Assembly (NCBI RefSeq): GCF_003573695.1
Contig: NC_039365.1
Span: 79,681,082-79,745,081 of the forward strand
Direction of reading: 5' to 3'
Source of the DNA: Papaver somniferum
Lineage: Eukaryota; Streptophyta; Magnoliopsida; Ranunculales; Papaveraceae
DNA length: 64,000 nt
Numbering within the stretch: position 1 is the stretch's first letter; each line of letters begins with the position of its first letter. The position numbers were made by a program, and so were the translations under genes. Below the pieces are notes generated by a model. It had not been told where the DNA came from, searched no databases, and saw only the letters and a list, made by a program, of their open reading frames with translations. Positions 1 through 9,887 of this stretch are shown in pieces.

Positions 1-273
1 TATGTGCCGTAACCATGGAATCCCATCACACGAGGAATTCCGAATCAGCAGAAAATATTCAAGGCGCGGACGACCAAGCCTAAGAAATTCAAGGAAGGGT
101 ATTTAGTTCTTAAGGCAACTAAGCGTGATCTCCATTCTGCAAGGAGCTCCAATCGGGAAGGACCTTTCATGGTTGCAAGATCCATAACTGGAGGCTACTA
201 TAAACTGATCAACACAGATGGCAGGACCATGCCGGTGATCCATGAGAATTGGCTTAAGGCATTTGACGCCTGA
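1..273 (+). pseudogene. Ty3/gypsy integrase C-terminal tail (element T1-0)
   Basis: The frame ending at TGA 271-273 reads as the DNA-binding tail of a plant Ty3/gypsy integrase. It has a KEGYLVLK strand, then NREGPFMV, then GGYYKLINTDG and HENWLKAF, which is the usual spacing of this region in pol polyproteins. A stop at 10-12 interrupts the frame, so the copy is not intact. The upstream part of pol lies outside the window. The sequence aligns with the integrase remnant at 47173-47305 (shared QKIF-K/R-A and TKPKKF/MPKTF stretches), so both belong to one family, called T1 here. T1 is Tat-like by its zinc knuckle, protease and antisense ORF. Confidence 0.8.
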
Positions 274-1305
274 AATTATTGGGCATTTGAGGTACTGGGC
301 ATTCATGACGTCTGGTATTTGGCATTTAAGATTTTCTTTCATTGTATTTCAATATATCCAAAACGTTTGCAATGCTTGCATTCAGTATTTGAATTTAGCA
401 ATTTATCAAAATTCAGTTCATTTTTACTTAAAGAAAATCTCTATCAAATCCAAAGGAAAATCCTCAATCATCTACCAATCCAAAACCAATCAATATCAAA
501 ACCATAATAAAACCTCACATCTCTCAGAAGTTCAGAAGTTCAAGAGATTATGAAAAAAAATCAAAGAAAGTCAGCAAAGAAAGACTTTTGCTCCTCTGCA
601 TCCTTCAAGAGTTGCAAATCCGCCTTCTGCAGGTTCAGCTCCTCAGTCAGATTAGTAATCTTTTCCTCCTTATCCATCACAGCATTATTGAGAAAGGGGT
701 ATGTTATTCTCACGAGAGTCCTTAATAACATTTATTTTCTTACGAAGCCACTTCACGTTGAATCCAAGTTTTTCAGAATTCTCCAAATTGAACTCCCAAT
801 AAAAGAGTAATCTGGAGTCACAGTGTTTCTGGCCCTGGCGCATATATCACTTACAACACATAAGATGATACTTACTTTCACTGTTAAAGCATAAGCACGT
901 CCAGGATCTCTAGTAACGATGATGTGACCAAACTTCCTCCATATCTTCTCGTACAAGCCTGCATGTCATTCCTTTCAGTCAGTAGGATGTTGACAACTGT
1001 CGTGCAGGTAGTGGTTCTCATCTAGATAGGGTTTCTCCTGCCTTAAATGTGTAAGAACACTGTTGTATTGCGACGATGGTTAATGAATAAGAGAAACCAT
1101 AGAGTATTTATTCCAAATTCGGCTAGTTATCTTAGCTAGAAGGCTCATATTGTGAGGTTTGAGATTTATCCTTTTAATCCATATTTTATATTTGTTGATT
1201 GTAGTTTGAACCTAAAAGTTTCTGACCAGGCATCAAAAGTATAAAATTCATATCTTGATATGTATTTATACCTATATTAAAATAATGATATTTCTTAAAT
1301 GTTGG
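274..1305 (+). mobile_element. 3' noncoding region of T1-0
   Basis: Noncoding on the + strand. Bases 350-460 and 700-830 align with 47380-47480 and 47560-47640 downstream of the integrase remnant of T1-B, which shows that this is the region between pol and the 3' LTR. It holds the antisense reading frame described separately. The T1 LTR may begin near 1214 (a TGACCAGG motif resembles TGATCCAG at 42069), but that boundary is uncertain. LARD-1 interrupts the region at 1306, and T1-0 resumes at 18816. Confidence 0.6.
561..956 (-). pseudogene. antisense coiled-coil ORF of T1-0, fragmentary
   Basis: Read on the minus strand, antisense to T1-0, this stretch has protein-like segments in changing frames. 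First comes RDPGRAYALTVK, followed at once by a strong donor-like GTAAGT (near 877). Next is FYWEFNLENSEKLGFNVKW with a basic WLRKKINVIKDSREN segment. Last is a charged heptad-like segment (NAVMDKEEKITNLTEELN, then LQKADLQLLKDAEEQK) ending at a stop complementary to 561-563. The LFxWExNL motif recurs antisense at 47480-47640 in T1-B. Extra antisense ORFs between integrase and 3' LTR are known in the Tat lineage; their function is not. Splicing is an inference from the donor motif only. Confidence 0.45.
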
Positions 1306-1957
1306 TGTTTGTACCCAAAATTACTTTTGGGAACGAAACACGATTGAGTCGATGATTTGATGTGTAGCTAGGGTTAGGAAACGAATTGAAGAACAAATAA
1401 AAGAGACACAGATTTAACGTGGTTCAGCAAGATGTGCCTACGTCCACGGATGAATCCCCTTGGGGAGTGATGTTTTATTGATATCTGAATTACAATGGAT
1501 TTACCGTGGATTTTATTTTTCCTCCCTAGCCTATCCCATATCCTTTTATTTTTACAGTTGCGAATTAGGCTCTTCCTCTAATTTCAAGGTAGGCATGAAT
1601 CATTTTTACTTGCCCTGCATGCCTCCTGGCATTAATCTGCCCTGCATGCCTCCTGGCATTTATCTGCCGTCCATGGCTCCTTGTATTAATTCTGCATGCC
1701 TCCTTTGTGCTGTTTGAATGCGACTATCAAGCTTTGAATAGTATGACCCGCTGGCAGACTGGCTTGACTGGAGACTGTTGACCGAAGGTTGATTTTGATT
1801 GTTGACTTTGTCGGTTGACCAGTCGTTGACTTTATGTAACAATGGGCCGGCTGGTGATCTGCGTCAGTTGGCTGGATGGCAGGCTTGGCTGACAGCTGAA
1901 TGGTGGCCCAGACAATATTGTGGCCCTATATATGGTAATTTTATCATGGCACAAACA
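1306..1957 (-). repeat. LARD-1 left LTR (3' LTR in element orientation)
   Basis: Starts TGTTTGTACCC and ends GGCACAAACA. It matches the right LTR in order: a start motif, a GGTTCAGCA-like segment (1418-1440), CGGATGAATCCCC, repeated CTGCATGCCTCCTGG words (about 1610-1700), and TTGACCGAAGGTTGA near 1778. It is about 330 bp shorter than the right copy, chiefly because it lacks several CCTCCTGG-type repeats and part of the 18350-18600 region. Confidence 0.85.
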
Positions 1958-1972
1958 TCGCCCCCTCTTAAC
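1958..1972 (-). other. LARD-1 polypurine tract
   Basis: On the minus strand the sequence AAGAGGGGGCGA directly abuts the TG that begins the left LTR. This is the expected place and composition for the plus-strand primer of an LTR retrotransposon. Confidence 0.75.
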
Positions 1973-1995
1973 CTCCAGCTTGTTGCGGGGTTAAG
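1967..1995. other. hairpin beside the LARD-1 polypurine tract
   Basis: CTTAACC pairs with GGTTAAG across a short loop, immediately inside the left LTR and overlapping the polypurine tract. A second hairpin at 6027-6056 has the same position relative to a duplicated CGCCCCCTCTTAA tract, with a C-G pair replaced by T-A. Confidence 0.55.
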
Positions 1996-3769
1996 AAGTT
2001 CGTTTTCTTTTTTTGTATTGACAGCCAATGATAAAATTCGCCCCCAGGAGTGAATTATTGTTGTTGAAGCGTAAAGCAAGTTGCCTTCGTTGTTTTTAAA
2101 AATCACCACTAAGTCGCCCCCAAGTGAGTCTATTGTGATTGGAATATCGATGGGCAGCAAGTGAGCACGAACCATTGTTGTAGACAAAATATGAACTGAA
2201 GGACAAACTGGTCTGCAATGTAGTTGTTGATGTAAAACTGAACTGTGGCAGTTGCGTAGAACTAGACTGGTAACAGTTGCTGGAAAAGACCAGCTATATT
2301 TGAAGTCACTCAGCTGGAACCTGTATTGGCTGTTGTTGTAAACGAAACTTGTATTTGCTGACTGATAGTAATTTCTGCCAGACTGGATAGCAGTAGCTGT
2401 TAGTACTGAACTGCTATCAGTTCTAGGATGAGATTCAGAACTATTGATAAGCACATAAGTGCTATTTTTTATACCCTATTTATATTAGTCAGGACTCGAT
2501 ATTTTGACTAACAATATTATTTTAGTGTTTTTGTAGAAAGTACATGTGAATTCGATCAATGAAATAAATGGCTAAATGAGAAATTAAGTGGAGTTCCATT
2601 AGCATTTGCAACAAAATGGAACCAATATTCAAAGAGTTGATGATTTGCCATGCAGTGCCAAGCACGTCAACTACTGGTGGTCATGTGAACTTATTTGTTC
2701 ACGTACTGATGAAAATAAAGAAGGCGACGTGTCATCTTTCCTAGTACATTTCTTTCGTGGATCATTTTTCTCCAAGCAGCTGCAGTACAACCATTCTTCA
2801 TGGTGCGAGATTGAAATGTGCAGAGAAGTATAAATGGCAGAAGAAGTATGATGCTCTTGACTGTCATTCTCTCTTTGCCGATGGAGTCTAGTTCTCAGTC
2901 CAGAGACATCAGTGCATCAGGTTCATATTGAGGGGTTTGTGACAGTGAATGGTGGTCGAAATGGTGTTTATTATCTTCGACTGTTGGCTGAAATGATAGC
3001 TAACAGGAATGGGTCTGTTGTGAATGGTATTTCGTTGATTATCTACAACAGTAATGGATATTGGTTTGGTAATTCGCTGGACAGAGAGTGGTCGACTTGT
3101 ATGGCTGTTTTTGGTGGAGATTCAATTGACTGCATACAGTGATGGAAGTGATGGTTAGATGATGGTAAGGATCGAGCAAGAGAGAGGTAAATTCTAACGT
3201 CACTCCCTTCTTCCTAACCCCACAATCAATCGGCAGTACTCATCTCTTCTTCTTGCTGTATTTATGATGAAACGTACCTATGTTGGAATCACATCGGCAC
3301 AAGATTAGTTTCCAACTCTAACGTCACTCCCTTCTTCCTGAGTTTCTCCACCAGCGCCTCGCTTCTGAGATGGCAAATTCTAGCTGTTTACAACCTCAGC
3401 TCTTCCCAGTTGACACAGATTTGAACCAAGCTACCATAACCCCAAAGGTTTTTCAATCGTTCACGGCAGCAACCTTGTTTAATGTACAGAATATTCAATT
3501 GACCTTGCTTCAAGTCCGTTTCTTTCTTCCAAACCCTCACGAACACAGATTGATACGTAACAAGTCTTGAATAAGACTATGGATACAGATCATAGGCCTT
3601 CTTCCCAGCTAACACTATCATCAGAATTTGCGCAATTTTTTTTTCCTCTGAGATCATGCTCTGATACCATGGTAAAATACGGGCATCCAACTCAAAACCA
3701 ATTGGTAATGAATGGGGTGGCCTTCCATATCATATTTTAAGTTCATTATGCGGAAACTAGTGATGTGAG
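1973..3769 (-). mobile_element. LARD-1 internal region, noncoding
   Basis: No open frame resembles a known protein. 2030-2130 holds repeated CGCCCCCA(A/G)G words that reappear at 6130-6210. 2190-2430 is rich in degenerate GCAGTTGC/ACTGGACTG words related to the element's minisatellite. A segment around 3200-3240 and 3320-3350 is repeated (TCTAACGTCACTCCCTTCTT occurs twice). Otherwise unremarkable. Confidence 0.5.
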
Positions 3770-3774
3770 ACTAT

Positions 3775-5428
3775 TGTCCTTTCACAGATGAAGTTTAGGG
3801 TATAGACGGTGCTGGCAAGATATGTAAAGGGATTGAAGATCAGTTGTTGCTGTGGTCGTAGCTGGCAGATGCAAAGAAGAAGAAAAGAACGACTTCGGAG
3901 TTGGGAACTGGAGTCTCTGGAGACGATTTCTGCAGATGAAGTGGTTTCTGGGATCTGTCTTGTGAGAGAAATAAGTGGGTGCCGAGGAGAAGATGATGTG
4001 AATGCCAAGGAAGGAGCTGCAGTGGAGAATGGCCCGTACGCCAGCTGAAATGGAAGATCACTGGAGATGGATTCTCGAAATGGTGGCTGCACTGATCTTT
4101 GTGTTGAAGGGAATAACAGTTGGCTGAGATGGTGCAGTCGAGGATGGTGGCTGTCAGATCTTCATGAGCAATGTTTCAAGACTGCAACTCAGCTGCAGAA
4201 AGGCAGTTTAAAGTGAAGAATGGTTCAGAAACAACCATTGCAGCCAGTAGACATCTCGATGGATCTGTATGGGGTTCAGTTAATGGAAGATATGGGAAGC
4301 TTGGACCGAAGTGATGGTGGCTGTATGGCAGTGAAAACGGGTTTTACGCAATTTTGGATAGGAAGCGAAAATGGAGATGGACTGGAGCTTTGAATCAGCT
4401 AAGAAATGATTGGTTTTGTTCGGTATTTTGTTCATGATGTTTACTGCAGCAAGGCTAGCTCTAGTTGGTGGAGCTGATTGTAATCAGTGGAAGGAGGTTT
4501 TGGTCGAACTGAGAATTTGTCTCCGTAATATAAGCAGCTGAAGATGATTAGATGGCCAGTGGAACATATGAATTGAATCAATAACGGAGGTGATGCTCGG
4601 TTGAGACAGAAATTGGAGCTGTAGTCGAACTGCAAGTTTTGGAAGGGCTGGACTTGGTCCGGATTTAGAAATTGGCAGTAATTAGGCTGGGCCTTAGCAA
4701 TTGGCTAGGTTTCAGTTACATCTCTCGCAGCAGCGTGATATAAGAAACGAACAGGAGAGTGAGGACCGGCTGCACAGAGCCGTGAACGAAGAATCAATGG
4801 TTTCGTATTTTCTTCTCTTCATGTCTTTGCTAGTTTTGATGAACTTGTAGATGTTATTTCATTTTGTATTTTAAAACAAAGTCAATTTTTAGAGCTTAAT
4901 TATGTTTGAGTGTCTCAATCGATGGTTTGGATTTACAACTCTTTCATGATTTATGCCATGTATAATTCATAGTTGGATACTAAACAATTCATCATAAACC
5001 TGATTATTCACTTCTTATGATAATACTTTGACTATCTATGCCATGTATATTTAGTGCTTCAGATATTTATTTTTAGATCGAGACCAAACATATCTTATGA
5101 AAATTATTGTTGAGCCTTTTATCGATAAATCTCCCGTATAGGATGCTATGTGTTGCTGCCCTGTATGAGTAATATGAGATTTTTGTGATAGGATACATAT
5201 GAAACCAACTCTACAATGGAATTCCCGAATCCCTAACATGTTCGTCACTTTTGATACACAATAATTTGATTCGTTTAGCTTAGATTATCCTAGATATTTA
5301 TTTTCTTTTGTTTAGTATCAGTTAGAGATATTTTCATACCCCTTGAGGGAACGAACCACATTTGTTGTTGTCTACAATTTCGACACCGTGCACTTGCGGT
5401 AAAACAAAGTCGATTTTCCGAACCATCA
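3775..5428 (+). mobile_element. solo LTR of an Athila/Tat-type gypsy element
   Basis: Starts TGTCCTTTCACAG and ends CCGAACCATCA, with perfect 5-bp flanking repeats ACTAT at 3770-3774 and 5429-5433. The last 100 bases carry the phrase typical of plant Athila/Tat LTR 3' ends (GAGGGAACGAACCAC, a CACCGTGCACTTGCGGTA segment, then CGAACCATCA). No primer site or coding region follows, so this is a solo LTR, the usual product of LTR-LTR recombination. Length 1654 bp. It is inserted inside LARD-1. Confidence 0.85.
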
Positions 5429-5479
5429 ACTATTAGCGAAAAGGCGACAACCATATAAAGATGCCCTTCAACAGTAATG

Positions 5480-5985
5480 GGAAAAACTGGATTGCAACAG
5501 CTTCGAGCAAAGCTGGACTACAGGAACTTTGATCAGCTGGACTGCAACATTAAAGAGCAAAGCTACACTACAGCAGATGCGATCAGCTGTACTGCAGGAA
5601 ATGCGAACTAAAATGTACTGCAGCAGCTGCGATCTGCTGGACTGCAGGAGTTGCAAGCTACACTACACTACAGCAGCTGCGATGAGATGGACTGTAGGAG
5701 ATACGATCAGTTAGATTGCGGCAGTTTCTGTGGTACTGGACTATAACAGTTCGATCAACTGGACTATAAGTGTTGCGAGTAAAACTGGACTACATCAGTT
5801 GCATCCAACTGAGAGCAGCAGTTGCTAGCAAAACTGGTTGCATCAGTTGCGTCCAATTGAGTGCAGCAGTTGCTAGCAAAACTGGACTGCATCATTTGCG
5901 TCCAACTGAGCGCAGCAGTTTCTTAGGAACTGGACTACAGCAGTTCGATCAACTGGACTGTAGCAGTTACTAATCTTTCTGTTTG
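5480..5985. repeat. minisatellite of LARD-1 (about 24 bp, array 1)
   Basis: About twenty degenerate tandem copies of a roughly 24-bp unit with core CAGCAGTTGCGATCAACTG followed by GACTG. Copies alternate between forms such as GATCAGCTGGACTGCAG and CATCAGTTGCGTCCAACTG. Short open frames crossing it are by-products of the repeat. Related copies lie at 6600-6790 and 17575-17720. Confidence 0.8.
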
Positions 5986-6000
5986 TGATAATTTCATCAA

Positions 6001-6240
6001 AATATTAGGGTATATGCTCGCCCCCTCTTAATCCTGTAACTCGTTAGAGGATTAAGAAGTTCGGGTTACCCTTTGTTTTGATTTTCAACGGCTGAATTTC
6101 GCATTGCATTTAGGTGCTACGTAACTCACCCCCAAGAATGTGGAGTGTGACGTAGCTCGCCTCAAAAAGGTTACTTTAGACCATTAGGTGTTACATATCT
6201 CGCCCCCAAGTGATGGTCATCCATGTTGAAGTGATATGCA
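6001..6240 (-). repeat. internal duplicate of the LARD-1 polypurine-tract region
   Basis: CTCGCCCCCTCTTAA, a hairpin (6027-6056), GATTAAGAAGTTCG and CGCCCCCAAG words repeat, in the same order, the sequence that follows the left LTR at 1958-2130. The stem CTTAATCCT/AGGATTAAG is perfect over 9 bp. No LTR end is present here, so this is an internal duplication or a relic of a recombined element. Confidence 0.6.
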
Positions 6241-6599
6241 ACTCTCCCTCAGAAGATAGTGATTGCCATGATGCTCAATGGTCGCACAAGGGTGCACAAC
6301 CTTGCTGCATCTTGCTTACGCATGAGATGAAGTTGAAGGTGTCTGTTATCTGGAATCCGCGCAGAGGGCCAATCCCACTATTCCAGATGCGCGCAGAATG
6401 GAAATGTGTGTATCTTCACATGTTTTTCATGTGAAAATGCTCGCCACATTGTAGATGTCTCATTGAACAAAAGTATGCATGATTTGATAAAAAAGATTCG
6501 AAAATATTGAAATTATATATGCACCGTATCAAAATTGTTATTGTGTGAGATACGATGTCATGCTGAGGAAAACGGTTCGAGCATCTTGGCTCTGTAACA

Positions 6600-6790
6600 G
6601 TGGCTATGCCAGTTGAATCAAAACTGGGCTGCAGAAGTTGTCGTGGAACTGGATATAAGCAGTTGTGATCACCTGGACTATAACAGTTGTGAGGAAAGTT
6701 AGACTGCAGCAGTTGCGATCAACTGCACTGCAGCGGTTGTTGAGAAACTGGATTACAGCAGTTCGATCAACTGGACTGTAGCATTCCTTT
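6600..6790. repeat. LARD-1 minisatellite, array 2
   Basis: Seven or so degenerate copies of the CAGTTGCGATCAACTGGACTG unit, separated from array 1 by the duplicated polypurine-tract region and about 350 bp of single-copy sequence. Confidence 0.7.
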
Positions 6791-7406
6791 GGTAATTGAA
6801 TGCGACCATTTTCGATGTTGCCATTTTAAATTCTAAAAATGAAATTTTATCCAAAAATTGAAATTCCGCCCTCATGATGTTGGAAATTAACACGCGGTCG
6901 CAACGAGCCAAAAATCACCCAATTCGGACGTGGGATGAAGAAGATGTCAAGGAAGCAAAATTGAAGTCCATAGTGGGGCATATAAATCCGCAAGCCAAAT
7001 CAACGTGTGTGGAAACATCTATCGAGTCAGCGGCTCAGCTGGCGACTCAGTGAGTCGGCTCGGCTCAACCAGGTGGGCGTAAATATCCTTCAGTGAAAAA
7101 GTAAGAGGTGGAAATAACCGAAGAGTACGTCAACTGGATACACCGCGATGCACGGAATCACGACCAATTGTTGCCGGACGGAAATGGCTGCCGGGAAAGG
7201 CCGCTGGGAGTTTCTGCTACTGCCGCCGGTGCCGGAGACGTTGATCGTACCGGAGAAAACGACAGAGCCGTAGAAGATGACTGTGACTGAGAGGATGAGG
7301 TCACGGTGATGTCTGCAGATGACGGGGCTATAACGTCGTTAGATCGGTCGATCCGGATTGGCTAACACGTTAACGGTGTTAAGATATCTGACGGCGTTAT
7401 GACTGT
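6791..7406 (-). mobile_element. LARD-1 internal region before the T2 insertion
   Basis: GC-richer than its surroundings. Contains a run of GCCGG/CCGGAG words (7170-7260) and ACGGCGTTA/ACGGTGTTA repeats (7330-7400). A 60-codon open frame at 7108-7290 resembles nothing I know and is not called. Confidence 0.4.
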
Positions 7407-7784
7407 TGTTGAGGGGTAAATTTAGGTTTGAGGTTCTACCCATCCTAGCTAGCCAAATGACCTCACTTTTCTAAGAATAGTAAGAGAGAGAGTTGTCCTT
7501 CCATTGTACCTTGTCCTTCTTTATATAGACTTTCCAAAATCCCCTTCCTTTTATGACATTATTCCATGTGTCTTAAACTTCTTTAATTACTACTAATGTC
7601 ATTCTTTCTCTAATAAAACCTCTTTCTTTCCTATTAATTCCTCCCTTGTCCTTTCCATCTAATAGACATTTTCTTGGTAGAGTTGAGCTTTAGTTCCTAA
7701 GTCCCCATGTCCCATGTCGGGCTGGCCTCCCCTTTGGGAGCACACTAGCCCGGATTAAGGGGTAATATTTTTCATGTATCAACA
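7407..7784 (-). repeat. T2 left LTR (3' LTR)
   Basis: Begins TGTTGAGGGG, ends GTATCAACA, and is collinear with 15878-16255 over its whole length. It contains CTTTATATAGACTTTCC (about 7531), a TATA-like element on the + strand, and AATAAAACC near 7612. Confidence 0.95.
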
Positions 7785-7800
7785 TCAGTCCCCTGACTAT
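7785..7800 (-). other. T2 polypurine tract
   Basis: On the minus strand CAGGGGACTGA directly precedes the TGTTGATAC start of the 3' LTR. This is a common plant gypsy polypurine tract. Confidence 0.75.
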
Positions 7801-7994
7801 TGGGTCAAATGTTAAATGACCCGATAGTCAAATCATCATTTACTCTCGATCACCATGCGTCACAAACAAAAGGACAGTTGCAATGTCACTTATGATGACA
7901 CTTCCTCTATATATAGATGTTGTTCCTTATATTCGATTATCTGCCTCAAACATCTCGTTTTCCGTTTTTTCTTCCGGTAGGATACTTTACTTAA

Positions 7995-8708
7995 ATGGCT
8001 GATTCCCTTCATAGGTACGTTTCAACCTTAGCGCCCGTTCCTGCGCTGGTCTCAATGTTCAAAGAGACGGAATTGGTGCGCTTGTTGTTAGTGAAGGTTA
8101 AAGTTAAGGCGCTCCGTGGACACAGATTAACGAAAAGGGACTCCATGCGTGTCCAGTTTGCAGAACGTCATGAAGCGCATTAGGCGGCTCAGAGGGCCGG
8201 ACACATGACATCTACCTTTTAGCATGCTTTAGATGACGATGTCACAGCTCGGTACGCTGCCAACTCGCTTCTCATGAAGTCCTCACTAATGACAGCGACT
8301 ATAGACCATGCCATCGCTGATTGTCGTTCGTGTACCTCTGATCAAGTGAATCCGCGGCTCCCGGGGTACACTCTGTCTTTAGCGGCTGTCTCAGCGCTCG
8401 TGAACTTGCTCTATCCCAAAGATGAGCTCGCGCGTCTACTAGCGTTAAGAGCAGAGGTGGAGGTACTGTGGGTTCTCAGGAAAACTCGCTTAGACAAAGC
8501 ACGTAAGGAGTGTGATGAACATGAAGGCACTCTTGCGCTCGCTCGTAATGCAAGAAGCAAGGGAAAAGTTATGTGGGACATCCGCAGGTGGATAAGCGAG
8601 GCTAACTGGGAACTATCTCAGGCCGTCATTCAGTGTGACGAGAGGCGTTTAATGGTGGAAGCCGTGGATATGGACATTACTCGTTGTCGGGCGTTAATGG
8701 ATGATTAG
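7995..8708 (+). pseudogene. antisense ORF of T2 with an internal duplication
   Basis: One + strand frame runs from ATG 7995 to TAG 8706-8708, broken only by stops at 8181-8183 and about 8221. It lies antisense to T2, between integrase and the 3' LTR. The product (about 235 codons) consists of two similar modules of about 105 residues. Module 1 has VSTLAPVPALVSMF and TELVRLLLVKVKVKAL; module 2 has LSLAAVSALVNLLYPK and DELARLLALRAEVEVL. Both continue with charged, predicted-helical sequence and end near IDHAIADCRSC or MDITRCRAL. No known domain is recognised. Extra antisense ORFs are a described feature of Tat-lineage elements. An ATG at 8274 would give an uninterrupted 144-residue C-terminal product. 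Confidence 0.6.
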
Positions 8709-8974
8709 GTTGCGTGTCCCTCTGCAGGGTTGTCTTTTCATTTTGACGCTTGGTTTCCTTTTTATGTTTGTTCTGAATCAATATGAATAGTTTTTGCTTT
8801 TAAGTTGGAGTGTTGTTTTTTTCCTTTTTTTTTTTTTTTTTTGAATGTGCTCACTCCATGTCTCTCATGTTTCTCTTTGTTGTTTTGTCTTGTTGTTGTT
8901 GTTTTTTTGTGAGAAGGGTATGCGTACTCCCTCTCTCTTTTATGAGGGGGGTTACCACTGATAAAAGAGGGTTA
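8709..8974. mobile_element. T2 noncoding spacer
   Basis: T-rich spacer with a run of 18 T around 8825-8842 and a TTGTTGTTGTTG tract near 8893. No gene seen. Confidence 0.5.
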
Positions 8975-9320
8975 ACGCTCTAAACGCGCCTACTCTCCCC
9001 CTTTTTTATTTTATTTTATTGAGAGGGTGTTGCGTGAGGCGTCCGTTAGTGAAACGTGCCTACTCCCCCTCTTTTTGTTTTTGTTTATTGAAAGGGTGTT
9101 GGGTGAGGCGGTTATTAGTGAAACGCGTCTACTCCCTCATTTTGTTGTTGAAAGGGTATTGGGTGGGTGGGTGTCGCCTACTCTCTCCTACGTTTATTGA
9201 GAGGGTGTTGGGTGGGGCGGGTGTTAGTGAAACGCGCCTACTCCCCCTCTTTTTGTTGAAATTGTCTTGGGTGGAGTAGGCGTTGGTAAAACGCGCTTAC
9301 TCCCCCCTCTTTTTTTTTTC
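8975..9320. repeat. T2 tandem array 1 (units of about 70-80 bp)
   Basis: Four to five degenerate units, each with AACGCGCCTACTCCCCCTC, a short T-rich run, then GAAAGGGTGTTGGGTGAGGC and GTTAGTGAAACG. Unit lengths vary. Protein frames through it are repeat by-products. Confidence 0.75.
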
Positions 9321-9349
9321 AAAAGGGGCTTGATGATTTGGGTGGAGGG

Positions 9350-9835
9350 GCGGTCGATCAGGCGCCTTTGGTTTTCTTGAAACCTTTTGTGAATGTCGGT
9401 CAATCAGGCGCCTTTGGCTGCCCTGAGACCTTTTGTGAATTTGGAAGTCAGCCAGGCGCCTTTGGTTATCCTGAAATCTTTTGTGAATGTGTCAGTCAAT
9501 CAGGCGCCTTTGGCTGCCCTGAGACCTTTTGTGAATTTGTCAGTCGATCAGGCGCCTTTGGCTGCCCTGAGTCCTTTTGTGAATTTGTCATTCAATCAGG
9601 CGCCTTTGACTGCCCTAAGACCTTTTGTGAATTTGTCAGTCAATCAGGCGCCTTTGGCTGCCCTGAGACCTTTTGTGAATTTGTCATTCAATCAGGCGCC
9701 TTTGGCTTCCCTGAGACTTTTTGTGAATTTTTCAGTCAATCAGGCGCCTTTGGCTGCCCTGAGACCTTTTGTGAATTTGTAAGTCAACCAGGCGCCTTTG
9801 GCTGCCTTGAGACCTTTTGCAGATACACCATTTTC
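9350..9835. repeat. T2 tandem array 2: 48-bp unit, ten copies
   Basis: GGCGCCTTTGG cores begin at 9361, 9407, 9455, 9503, 9551, 9599, 9647, 9695, 9743 and 9791, that is, one interval of 46 and eight of exactly 48 bp. The unit runs TCAATCAGGCGCCTTTGGCT, then GCCCTGAGACCTTTTGTGAA and a TTTGTCAG tail. Because 48 is a multiple of three, frames stay open through the array (16-residue repeats with AFGCPETFCEFVS in one + frame and QAPLAALRPFVNL in another). I regard these as structural consequences, not genes. Confidence 0.9.
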
Positions 9836-9887
9836 ACTAACTTACTTTTATTGCTCTGGACGGATGTTTACATGGTGCGACTTATGC

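Noticed and set aside
1460..1717. 85-codon frame with PPGI repeats
   Set aside because: It lies within the LARD-1 left LTR; the repeats are the CTGCATGCCTCCTGG words.
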